Assembly (NCBI GenBank): GCA_035235625.1
Contig: CP141140.1
Location: 39,241,351 to 39,305,350, forward strand
Origin: Saururus chinensis
Lineage: Eukaryota; Streptophyta; Magnoliopsida; Piperales; Saururaceae
Direction of reading: 5' to 3'
Length of the DNA stretch: 64,000 nt
Part shown: positions 45,601-56,100 of the stretch, piece after piece
Position numbering within the stretch: position 1 is the stretch's first letter
Layout of the letters: every line of letters begins with the position of its first letter
The notes under the pieces: generated by a model
Told to the model about the DNA's origin: nothing
What the model saw: the letters and a program-made list of their open reading frames with translations, nothing else
The model's database searches: none
Made by a program: the position numbers and the translations under genes

Positions 45601-47630
45601 CACAATTGACCTCCATCAAGGAGTAATCACACATTAACGTCACACAGACGGGAGCATAGACAAGGCCATGAAGGCGTGTCATGGTCCAAAATTCTACACA
45701 AGAATTCAAGAAAGATCGGGGTTGTCAACCCCTAATACTGCTCGCCCTGGACGATCCTGGCCAAGGATGTCCCATTCTCACACAGAGAATCTAGAGCAGG
45801 GGTGTTCGCCCAAGGACATCTCCTGCGGAGGGAAGAGCCCGAGTTCTCACACAGAGAACCCTAGAACACGTGGTAGTGGGGTGCACACGGCATACCACAC
45901 TGGATTCTCAGGGTCCAGATGACACTCATAATAACATTCTCACATATCCGCAAGACAAGTACACAACTCATCCCCACATCATTCCATTTAATTAGACTCA
46001 ACCCAGGGAGTGCACTCGTTCCACACAGGAACTTCAAATCGTTCCACACAAGAACTTCAAATCAAAATATGTCCTTTCGGACCAATCAACTCGCGATTAA
46101 TCCATGACTGATAAACCTGGCACACAATTTCATCACATTGCATCCAACCGGTCAAATTCGATTAATCACGATGAAGCCTCAATTGGAAATCCATTTTCAT
46201 GATGCGTGCAGCATGGTACATGCGTGGGCAAGGCATACATGAATCCTAATCCATGATAAGTGCTCTCACCAGCCCCTAATGCATCATTCATAATCATAAT
46301 ATTAAGCTTCAACATCATCATTTAACCCCACATGTGTGTGTGTATCTAGTAGAAGCATTTCACAAAATGCATATTAACATGCTTGAAAATCAACTCACTA
46401 CCACACTACACATGTGAATTTCTATCCAAACATGAATTCCAGCGGAAATCATAGAAGAAGAATTGTTGAAATCATATCTAAATTTAAAACTTAACCACCA
46501 TGGCTAAACACATATAACTTCACTCATTTCATCATTGAGTCGTGGCATTCACCAACATCCACACACCACTAACCACAATTTATCATGACAAATCAGTCCA
46601 ACAATGATTGTAGTCCTACTGAAAATATGCTTAACCAAAGGGAACAACCATTCATAATTTCAAGATAACGATTCCAACATCATGCCACAAAACATAAGTC
46701 ATTTCACAAATTTCTAAGCATATATCTCAATTCCATAATCTCAATAGCATGCATTTCAAGTAGCCTAACATAGCTTAAAACACTCTACATTCATATAAAA
46801 TTGGCAAGCTAAAGTGAAATCATCAAAATAGACATCATATGCACAACATGCAATTTCCTGTGCAGCTGATCGATCGCCCTTCAGGCCGTTCGATCGGTTA
46901 CACGCAAAAATTTGAAATTTACAGTTCAGCCGATCGATCGCCTGTACGGCAGAACGATCGCCAACACGGCAGAACAGTCATCTTCTTCCTTTCGCAAATC
47001 CAAACCGAAACACCATAGATAACACTTCAAATCCACATCTAATACCCTAATCATCATCAAAAGTCCTCCTTGACTTCCAGAATATCAAACCAAACCATAA
47101 TAATGCAAAACCCTAAGAAATCGGGATTAAATAATTTCATTTTCTAATCTTACCATTAACACACTAAATCAAGCAAACCATTTCGAAATAAGCCAAAAAT
47201 GAAGAGTTTTACCATGGATAAACAGAGATTTCGAAGACCCATTACCTCAGCACTTGATTAAGCTCGGATTGAAGAGTCACCCTTCTTGAAATCCTTGAAA
47301 ACACAATGAGTTTGAATTAAACTCTAATAGAAATCGATTTACCCAAGAAATTCCTAATTAAATCTTCGATCTATGGCTTGTTGGTAGTAAAAATCAAAAT
47401 TTAAATGTTAGGGTTTGTAGTAAAACACAAATCAGTAGCTTTTGATGGTCAAAAACGAATTGAATCAAGGGGAAAATGGTAGATTTGGAAGAAATTAAGA
47501 AGAAAGTCATGGATTAGTGCTTAATTAGAGTAAGCTTACCTTAATCGGCTTCTAATTCGGGCTTAAGTGGGGATTAGGCCAGCCCTCCTTCCTTAGCCTA
47601 TTCCCAAAAATGGAAATGGCTCTGGTTTGC

Positions 47631-47639
47631 CCTTTTATA
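47631..47639 (-). promoter_or_regulatory. TATA box of LTR Y copy 1
   Basis: TATAAAAGG on the minus strand, about 425 bp inside the 5' end, is conserved at the same place in copy 2 (about 62090-62098). Confidence 0.6.
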
Positions 47640-48063
47640 GTAAGGGTTGGGGTATGCATAGGTATGTTTTGGGGTATAAATATAAAAAGTAGGCTAAAAG
47701 TGGGTATTTTACAAATTTAAGCACAAATTAAGCCTAATAAAATTCTGAAAATTTTTTTGTGACCTTAAGTATATGTCTAGGTTCATTTGACACAAAAATA
47801 AAATTTTTGACGGTGGGGCCCACAGGGGTCCCGCCAAAACCCTAATTTTTGGGAAAATAGTGAAAATTCCAAAAAATCTCAAAAATTCACATTTAGTTTA
47901 AAATCACTTAAAACCACTAATATTGAAGTTAATTTTGGCTAAAACCATCACAAACTCTATTTATTTTACTAAATCACCGAATAAGATCAAAAAACGTGTT
48001 AATCTCACGATAACCAATAATTAACGAAAACCAAAAACCGGTTTAAAGATGAGGGTCCTTACA

Positions 48064-48701
48064 CTTGCACAAGCATTTACTAAGGTCTGATTCTTAGCAA
48101 GGGGGTGTAGACGCGGGCTCATTTTAGTGGGCAACACATGGGGTCTTTGCCTATGTTAGCCCGTGAGAATAAATGGTCCATGGGCTCGCCCATGGCACAT
48201 TAAATGTGTGCACGGTTAGAACTCATTGGGTTCAGATTTTATGATCGAATGATCAGAATAATAACTCTTGTCGCATGTGTTGGAATAAGGTATGAGCTTG
48301 GGCCTATTTTGGCCTATGTTATTCACGATTCAGGTGAGCTAGTATGGGCCACAGGGTCTAAGGTTAGTGTGGTTGGTCACACCAACCCCACATGAGCTAT
48401 CGTTATACTAATTCTAATAGGACCTGCATTCATCACACATGCACACTAAGAATGTGACTAGGATGTGCATTAACACGTTATGGGGCCCGACTCAAGAATT
48501 AAGTGTCGATAGATAGATCCGTAATTAGTGAGAGGTCGCCCATGTTGCAGGATTGGTTGTGCGCAGGGAGTTCAGGGCCCTGTAGGCTCTGAAGAGCATA
48601 ACCCACTCCCATTATGTCAGACCATCTAAGAAAAGCCCAAAAATTTCAGCAAGAAGTCCATATATTTAAGCCCACTTAATAAGCCCAATTAAGAGAGGAC
48701 T
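48064..48701 (+). repeat. Host repeat W, part 2
   Basis: This is single-copy in the window, lying between insertions Y and X. Removing Y with one CTTGC copy joins it to part 1. Short frames in it resemble no protein. Confidence 0.6.
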
Positions 48702-50843
48702 TGTCACAGCCCGGGTTTTTCAAACTATTTTCCAGTAAATTTCATGAAAAATTTTTGCAATATAATGGCTGTATTTTGTAAAAATTGATGAAAATCAAAA
48801 CCTGTGAAAACATTTTATATTTCTCACATCATCAATTTAAAATCACACAACCTGAAACTTTCTTTTAAATCATCAAAACACACCGACTAAACACCCGGGC
48901 GTGAGATCAAACGAACACACATAAAAACACGAGTGCCATGGCCATGGGCTTAAATACACATCTCCCAGGCATAGCCGAGTACAAGTCCGATAACAGTCCC
49001 AATATAAACAGTCCATATACAAGTCCAAAATAATACATGCATAAGCTCTCAACTTGCCCAATACATGTATACTCAAAATTTGCATCAGATCGTGGCATAA
49101 CTAAACAAAAGAAACTGAATAGTCAAAAATCAACCTGAAGTCCGCAAGTCTGTCCTCTCCTCCAAAACTAAGTCCCGCCTACGAAGCTCTCGTGCTGGAC
49201 CCGAAGAAGTCACTGGAGGATCTGAAATTCAGTAGAGGGAAAGTGAGTATTTTCATACTCACTAGAAAATACCCAGTAGGGGAATTCTAAACAATGAACT
49301 TGTAAGCCTAAACGTAGTTGCCTTCATGAAATATAACATGAAGCAACAAAACATGGCAATCAAAGTCTCTCAAAATCAAAATATGATGCTCATAACCACA
49401 CACATATCACGAACTCATGTTCGTTCCATCTTACCACACAATCCTACGCATGTACATACACTTACAGTCCTGCTCTTATAGTCATACTCAGCACATACAC
49501 TTACGATCGACACCTAGAGCTCATTATCAAACTAATAAGCTCCAGCGTCGATGGAAAGGAATGCCACTGGGGCGTCACCTTAACCCCCGGAGAGTACTAG
49601 ACGCCATGGACTTTTCCGAATGCAAGGTACACCTATGCTCATGGGGCACAGGATCAAACAGGTAAGAGTAGTTCCACGATACTACTTACTTGAGCGCGCA
49701 AACATAAACGGCCACACATTAGGGTCATACAATTGCCCATACTTTAGGGTCTTATAGTGCCAATGCCACTCTTGGGCAGAATTCATACAGTGCCACTCTA
49801 GGGCAGAATCATACAGTGCTCTCAATAGAGCATCAACCGTCTGGGCTTAATTACAACACAGACAAACTCCCGCAGGATACACACCATGGCTAGACAGGAC
49901 AAATGCTTAGCCGATTAATCACCGGCTAGCTCAACCACGGAATTTAATCCATCAAACTACTAAAGTCTCAAACTCATAAGGTTAACATTTTAGTTTTACT
50001 TAACATTCTAGTTTGAATTTAAATACTTTATGCTCGTGTAATTTTTCCTCTGAAATCATACTATCAACAAGTCTACCAGTAAACTCGAAACTAAGTCTGT
50101 TTGCCTCGAGAACTCTGAAGCTTTCCGCTCACTGCATCAAAGCCTAATCCAATCCAAACTAATTTCAGCCTATCAAGCGTACACTTATCGATGCTATCGA
50201 TATAAACATCCACCATTGCGCATACCAAACCACACAAAACTAACCGAACACCACTTACAATTATAGCACATCCAACATGTGCCTAACCCATTGCAAATGC
50301 ATGTAGATAAATGATCTTACTAGCGTGCAATTACTACACTGCAAATGTGTACAATCCCTCATTTGCCAAGCCGATAACATATCATTTAATTAGCATTTGT
50401 ATAAGCTAATATCATACCATTACACGTGATATCCATAGCATTACGCGTTATGAAGCATGTAATTAAATTGACCCTAGCATGCATTCTAACATACCAAGCA
50501 CGCTACGATAGAATTACAAATTCAAAGCCCCCTACCTTGCTTTCCGGGCGTACGGTGTTGTCGGGGCGCACAACTGTAGCGGCGTCAGTGGCAACTTCGG
50601 CGAACCCAAGCGTCGCTTTCTATAAAATGAGCTGCCCCTAGGTGCGAAAGTGCCGCAAGCTTGCCGGGGGTTTACTCGATGAAATGGTCCGGTCCCGATT
50701 CAACACCCGTCGATCTCCGTGCCTCCCGTTGACGTGTACAAGAGGTGGTCGGGGGTGGACACTGCGCCCAAAACGGCTGATATGCAAATCCAAATTCTGT
50801 GTGGTGTCTAGCTCCACCGTCAGTCACCGGGCGTCGTGGCGAA

Positions 50844-51293
50844 TCATTGGAAGCCAAAACCGTACCGGGTGAGGTCGACAATCGTGGTTCCGGAGACCAA
50901 AACCCACGTACAAGGGCTGGAGGGGCGTGATTTAAGGTAGAGAGGTGAGGAGGAGGAGAAACAAGGCGAGGGTGGCCAGCCACGGCCGCCGGCAAGGCTA
51001 CACGACCGCTGGACAGCAAGGTTCTTGCTTCCCGGTGTGAGCTTTTGGGTGCAAAAACAGGGGACGGTGGATGGGAGGAAGGTCGGAGAGGAGAAAGAAG
51101 GGCGTGGGGAGGAAGCCTCTAACCGGAGGAGGGGTGGAGAGGTGGTGGCTGGCCAGAAACGGTGCACGACGGCCACCAAACAAAGCCCCGACGCTCCGAC
51201 GGCCAATAGAGTGAAAACCGAGCTAAAATCCGGTAGCGCGAGGAGGAGCAAGGAGGAGACGGCGGAAGCTCTAATCGGTACCACCGGACTCAT
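50844..51293 (-). other. 149-codon open frame inside LTR X
   Basis: The frame begins about 90 bases downstream of the TATA box with MSPVVPIRASAVSSLLLLAL, followed by Ser/Pro-rich low-complexity sequence. The second X copy (56732 onward) has a faintly similar SLLLCELPVLWLGF start but different continuation. It is probably not a real protein; it is recorded because of its position just after the promoter. Confidence 0.25.
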
Positions 51294-51380
51294 GGCTGCC
51301 GGTTGAAGCGAGGTCCGGGAAGAAACGGTGGATGTCTAGAATGAATAGTGGTCGTGGCTGGAAAGCCACAATCCACTATT

Positions 51381-51389
51381 CCTTTATAT
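51381..51389 (-). promoter_or_regulatory. TATA box of LTR X copy 1
   Basis: ATATAAAGG on the minus strand is about 425 bp from the LTR start. The spacing is nearly the same as in family Y. Confidence 0.55.
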
Positions 51390-51812
51390 GGTTTTAATTT
51401 AATCCTTATATGCTTTTCAATATTTTCACACCTCAGCATCTCTTTTTACCTGCTGCCGCTCCCGTACACGCGCCACGCCGCCTCTAACATGCCCAAATGC
51501 TAATAAACCTCGGGCCCACCCTTTTCACACCGAAGCTTCCCTTCGCGCGGCGAAGCTTTATTTTACGCACCATAGCCTCTACTTATGTGCCAAACATATG
51601 TTTTAGGTGCAAAACCCCTTTTTGCGCGTCGAAACCTTCTCTTCAAGCCAAAGGTTCAATTTACATGCAAACCTCTCCACTTACTCTTAAGCTCCAAATG
51701 TAACACACATATACATACATATACGGAACAAATACAAATTAAATATAAGGGACAACTTGATTTATTTTCCACAAAACAAGTAGAAACCGCAGAAAAAATC
51801 CGGGTCATTACA

Positions 51813-52013
51813 GGACTAAGAGGGGTATTTAAAGGAGATAAGAGAGAAGAAGCCCTAGGCATTGGGCTGCCCCCCTCTCTTCTCCTCTCTCCCAATTCCA
51901 CCCCCCTCTTCTCTCCCTTAGTGCAGCCTCCCCTTTTTTTTTGGGGAAAAACTTGCTAGCCGCCCCCTCTCCTCTCCTCTCTTCCACTCTTTGACGTGGA
52001 AATTGAAGGAGAT
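51813..52013 (+). repeat. Host repeat W, part 3, with possible promoter
   Basis: It resumes after the second GGACT. GTATTTAAAGG at 51826-51836 is TATA-like and is followed by a CT-rich leader with AAGCCCTAGGC, as in many LTR leaders. This suggests W itself is an LTR on the plus strand. Z interrupts it at 52014. Confidence 0.55.
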
Positions 52014-52373
52014 TGTGACAACCCAGATCCGAGGTAAATTTTACTATTAGAATTTTTATATATTATTAGAACGTTATTTTGCTTTCGGGACCTAAATGAA
52101 TGTTGTAGAACTTTAAAAAACCGAACTTAAAGATTTTTGAAACACTTGATTCGGAGATAGTGACCGTATGTAGCGATCGTGGAAACGCACATCATAAGCG
52201 GGCCCACAATGAAACTACGGTAAAACCTATCCTTGAGTGGTCTTGTTTCGAAGGGCTCGTCGATACGAGTCCATCGGTACTAAGAACATACAATTCCAAT
52301 ATATAGGTAAAAAGTTAGAGCAATTTAAAGTTTTGGAAAAAAGAAAAAAAATATATTAATATTTTAATGTGGG

Positions 52374-52625
52374 CTGACGCATGCATTGCGTTAGCCGCAC
52401 GCTGACCGCGCGGTTCACGGGGTGCGTCAGGCCCACGGCAGGCTCGTGGGTCCGCGCTGAGCACGGATCTGCGTGGCCAGCAGCTGCGGGCTACGCATGC
52501 GGACCGTGCGTTCGCGCGACACGCGGAGCCGCGTGTCGCGCAGCGCGGCACCGCATGACACGCGCGGTTCCGTGCGGGTCCGCTGTCCGCTGCGCAACGC
52601 GTGTCTAACACGCATCGCGCGTCAA
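52374..52625 (+). other. CpG-dense block in LTR Z upstream of its TATA box
   Basis: About 250 bp is dominated by GCG, CGC and CACGCG-like words in a region otherwise poor in GC. Open frames here on both strands are by-products of the composition. Confidence 0.8.
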
Positions 52626-52639
52626 TTCCGCCCCATCCT

Positions 52640-52648
52640 CTATATATA
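52640..52648 (+). promoter_or_regulatory. TATA box of LTR Z
   Basis: CTATATATACTCC lies directly downstream of the CpG-dense block and upstream of a CT-rich leader. Confidence 0.6.
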
Positions 52649-53681
52649 CTCCATTTTTTTTCTTCATTATTCACTTCTACCTTCTATAAAAACTTCTGAC
52701 TCTCCGTTCTGGATTGTTTTAAGTCTGATTCAAACCATTTCAAAGGCGTTCTTAACTAAAGCAATAGTGTCGGACGCTGTGGCCGGACCGGATTTTCTAT
52801 ATCAGCTCTCTACGACTGCGAATTTTCTGCGCCGACTATTAGGTAGGGGATTTTAAACTCTAACTTATGCTCTGCTTATATGTTCTAGTTTTTGTACGCA
52901 GTTTTATTTCGTTATGCTCATATGCTTGAGTTTTCTAAGAAATGTCATATGTATGATATGTTTTACATACCCTGAAATTTTGTCAGGGTATTTACGTTTT
53001 CCGAATAAATTTGAGGTTAAGCCTCAAATTATAATAATTCTGGATACCTACCGAGGAAATGATCGGTATCTGGCACGCGCATAGGTATGGAGTATCATGG
53101 GAAAACTCCTGCCTTCTGAGCTTCCTGTTGCCCCATGAGCACCGGAGGAACACCGTTCGGTATCACAGCTTTGGATTTATCGTCATCGGACGAATCGGTG
53201 TTTTCCAAAATTATTCTGAATTTGTTCTAAAAATAAATAAAATTACTATCTTTTGCTTAGCATCAAATTAGATTTTAATTCCACCTACTGAGTATAAAAA
53301 TACTCACCCACCCACAGACTCTGCAGGTAGTAAAATCAACGCGGAGGGGTCCACCGAAGGGTTATCTGTTTAGTCTCTTTTAAATACATTTCTTCACCTC
53401 TGTAATAATATATTTTCGACATGTATGTTATAATTCTGTAATATGACTGCTCTACATGCAATGTATTCTGGACAAGGTCCTTTTCTACTACGTTATATGT
53501 AATATTTTAGCTGTGCATCAACTCCAAATTTTTCTATACCAACTTATTTTATGCCAATATTTTTGTTCTGTAATCAGTAAGGTGGACCGTCACGTTCGGT
53601 TCCACGTGCAATGTAACACGTGCTGAGCGAGATAATAATTACGTAAAATATGACGTATATTATTTTCGGACGGTCGCCACA

Positions 53682-54010
53682 AAGATCTTCCTACTCGCTA
53701 ATTGGGGCTTCAAAGACAAGGCTTTGAGATGTTTCTTTGCTGAGATTTCAAGCCAAGAAGAAGAGTTAAGAGGGATTGACATATAAGAGGAAAAACCTCA
53801 TCCCTTGCTTATTCAATTGTGTTTAATTGTAATTGGACATTCATGTAAAGGCTTGAGGATATGCAAGGGGCTAACCAGCCCGAGGTCAATGAGTTATTGC
53901 TCTTAAATTTTAATTTGAATATATGTATGCTCTTGATTGGATAGATTATTGCTTATGTGGTTGAATTTATATGCCTCCTATATAGTTAATCATTGTAAAG
54001 AAGCGATTTT
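53682..54010 (+). repeat. Host repeat W, part 4
   Basis: Sequence resumes after the Z insertion. The right end of W is not known because the second copy leaves the window before this part. No coding sequence was seen. Confidence 0.45.
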
Positions 54011-55259
54011 TATACTCTGCGCCCCCATGGCCAAAGACCCATCGCACTTCCGCTGGCCAGCCACTCTACAACATGCCCATCATCCATTGTGTCAAATGTG
54101 TTTATAGAAAAATGGACACAGGTTAAATACTTGGCGTACAACTAAGAGTAATTACTCTCTCGTACAACTATGCAATCTCGGCTTGAGCTGACTAGCATAT
54201 GTAGCATTCCTCTTGTGATAAACTTATAAAGCAGTGTTATGCTTTTAGTCGTAATAGTATTATGATATAATGAAGAAAACTCACCTTTGATGCTCAGTTT
54301 GGCGGACGGATGTTTTCTAATCATTCAGATATGGCTTCCATTATCTATGTTAATAGTTAAGCAAAGGTTTTCGAAGTCTTGCTACTTGCCGTCTTCTTTG
54401 TGTCACTGTGTGTTTGTTTTTTAACCACAAATTAACTGGCAACGGGCACGTTGCACTCGCGGGCAGAATCTCTTGCCAATTTCTTAACTTCGCGCTTCCC
54501 TAAACGACGCTGTTCCGCAAGCATGGCCTGTGGCCAAGAACCTTCGCACATCCACAAGTCCAAACTCATTCGCTGGGAAAAAAAATTTATGTTCACTGCT
54601 CATTTATCATAAGCCTAGCGTAAAGATTGATGGCATATAATTGACGCTAACATTTGTATAGTCAATGTCATATATAAATGGCCTTTATATATTTTATACG
54701 TAAGGGCATATAATTGACGCTAACATTTGTATAGTCAATGTCATATATAAATGGCCTTTATATATTTTATACGTAAGGGGTACTAAAAATTCTTCCATTT
54801 CCGTTGAAGTCAACAACCCTGGTGCACTTAAAAGTCCCACCTCCGGTCTGTTAAAGAAAGAGTGAAATGGCTGCCCTATACAATATGGCTCAATTGAAAA
54901 AATAATAATCTCCACATCTTAATTTAATTATTATATGAGTTTTTTTTATATTGCCTAGCTAAAAAATAAAAATTTTTATATTTTTTGGATTTTAAACGGA
55001 AATATCATATGACCTGTTTATGGACCAAACTGCCCTTAAGTTTCTACTATATCATATTTTAAATTAAAGAGTAATAAATAAACACCAGAACAGTGATGTG
55101 CCATTCTAGTGTACTGGGAGTCATCAGTGATGAATAGAACTCACTGGCAGGAGCTAACTAGTGGCGAATCACCGGCGAGCATTGATGAATAAGAAAAAAA
55201 TGTTTTTTGACACCGTGGATACTATGTGAGTGCTCTAAAGGCTGTATTTCAAAAAAACG
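54011..55259. other. Non-coding, with a tandem repeat
   Basis: No gene was recognised. A perfect 73-bp tandem duplication lies at 54632-54777. Confidence 0.45.
54632..54777. repeat. Perfect 73-bp tandem duplication
   Basis: Units 54632-54704 and 54705-54777 are identical by reading. Each contains the inverted pair ATTGAC...GTCAAT and a TATATAAATGGC stretch. Confidence 0.95.
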
Positions 55260-55730
55260 ATCCTTCTTTTACACCGATCATGGATAGGATTGGTATTTTC
55301 ATCTATTATAAAGGAGAGGTAGGTAATGACAACGTGTATATTTGTGGAATGGCACGGTTGATGAACATTCATCCATTGGTTAGCTTCGGCAAGCTGCTGG
55401 GGTAAGTCAAAGCACGACTTTCAGTCAATGGTAATGTCAATTTGAAGTATTTAACTTCATCATTCCAATTATCCATGATATATGAATTACAAGACGATGA
55501 TGACCTCCAATCAGTGTTCTTCATTCATAAATATAAGGAGGTGTTATCATTATATGCCGAAATGAAAGAGCTCGACAATGGTGATAAATCACCATCACCC
55601 TCCGTAGAAAGGAACTAAACAAACAATAGAGCTAAATCACCCATTATAATGGCTCATCCCAGCTCTAATGTTGGATTTCATACCGGATTCAATGAAACTC
55701 AGTTCACTTTTGAAACTGTCAGGTAACAAT
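55260..55730 (+). pseudogene. Possible MULE transposase N-terminal (PB1-like) fragment
   Basis: One frame with two stops reads VYICGMARLMNIHPLVSF-like text, then LKYLTSSFQLSMIYELQDDD and DLQSVFFIHKYKEV, followed by NETQFTFETVR. The spacing and the DDDDL segment resemble the N-terminal region of plant Mutator-like transposases, but the catalytic core is absent and the match rests on general resemblance only. Confidence 0.35.
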
Positions 55731-56100
55731 AAATCTTTAGATTATATGCAATTGGAATATTTTGTATACTCAAGACCACGATATTGAACATATCGTGTTA
55801 AGGGTAAATCATATTGTATGAAGTATTAAACACGACATGTAATATATTGCATTAATAATTACATGATATACACATGCAATATAGCAATTATGAGTTGCAA
55901 CGTAGATATAATAACACGACATACATTCATGTCGTGGTTTCAATTACACGTTTTGAAATGTAAGCGTGGTAACAAAATACACGATGTCGATTGATGTCGC
56001 AATTTTTTAACACGATAATGTGCAATGCAGATTGGGAGAACTGGGAAACTTGCTATCAACAAATCCATGTCAATCTTATTTCACCAATCCAGTGAGTACA
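55731..56100. other. AT-rich, with ACACGACAT inverted motifs
   Basis: Several copies of CACGACAT and its complement ATGTCGTG occur (for example 55915-55940). No gene was seen. Confidence 0.4.

Larger units (their letters stand above)
44694..48063 (-). mobile_element. Solo LTR of family Y, copy 1
   Basis: A 3370-bp unit is flanked by a perfect 5-bp duplication CTTGC. The ends are TGTCACGCCCCGG at left and TCCTTACA at right. Comparison with family X and a TATAAAAGG box at 47639-47631 on the minus strand put its 5' end at 48063. It has no primer site, purine tract or coding interior. It contains a GAGTTT/AAACTC hairpin at 45170-45184 and a tandem repeat at 45280-45600. A second copy lies at 58880-62542. 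Confidence 0.88.
48702..51812 (-). mobile_element. Solo LTR of family X, copy 1
   Basis: A 3111-bp unit has a perfect 5-bp duplication GGACT on both sides. Read on the minus strand it starts TGTAATGACCCGG and ends CCCGGGCTGTGACA. TATAAAGG lies at about 51389-51381. It carries the GCCCCATGAGCA block (49632-49684) and the GAGTAT/ATACTC hairpin (49245-49260). There is no retrotransposon coding interior. Confidence 0.9.
52014..53681 (+). mobile_element. Solo LTR of family Z
   Basis: A 1668-bp unit starts TGTGACAACCCAG and ends CGGTCGCCACA. The flanks GAGAT and AAGAT match at 4 of 5 bases, consistent with a slightly mutated target duplication. TATATATA lies at 52640-52648, the GCCCCATGAGCA block at 53091-53144 and the GAGTAT/ATACTC hairpin at 53290-53305. 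There is no coding interior. Confidence 0.85.

Noticed and set aside
52315..52674. Arg/Ala-rich open frames in the GC-rich block
   Set aside because: They arise from base composition on both strands at once and are not protein-like.
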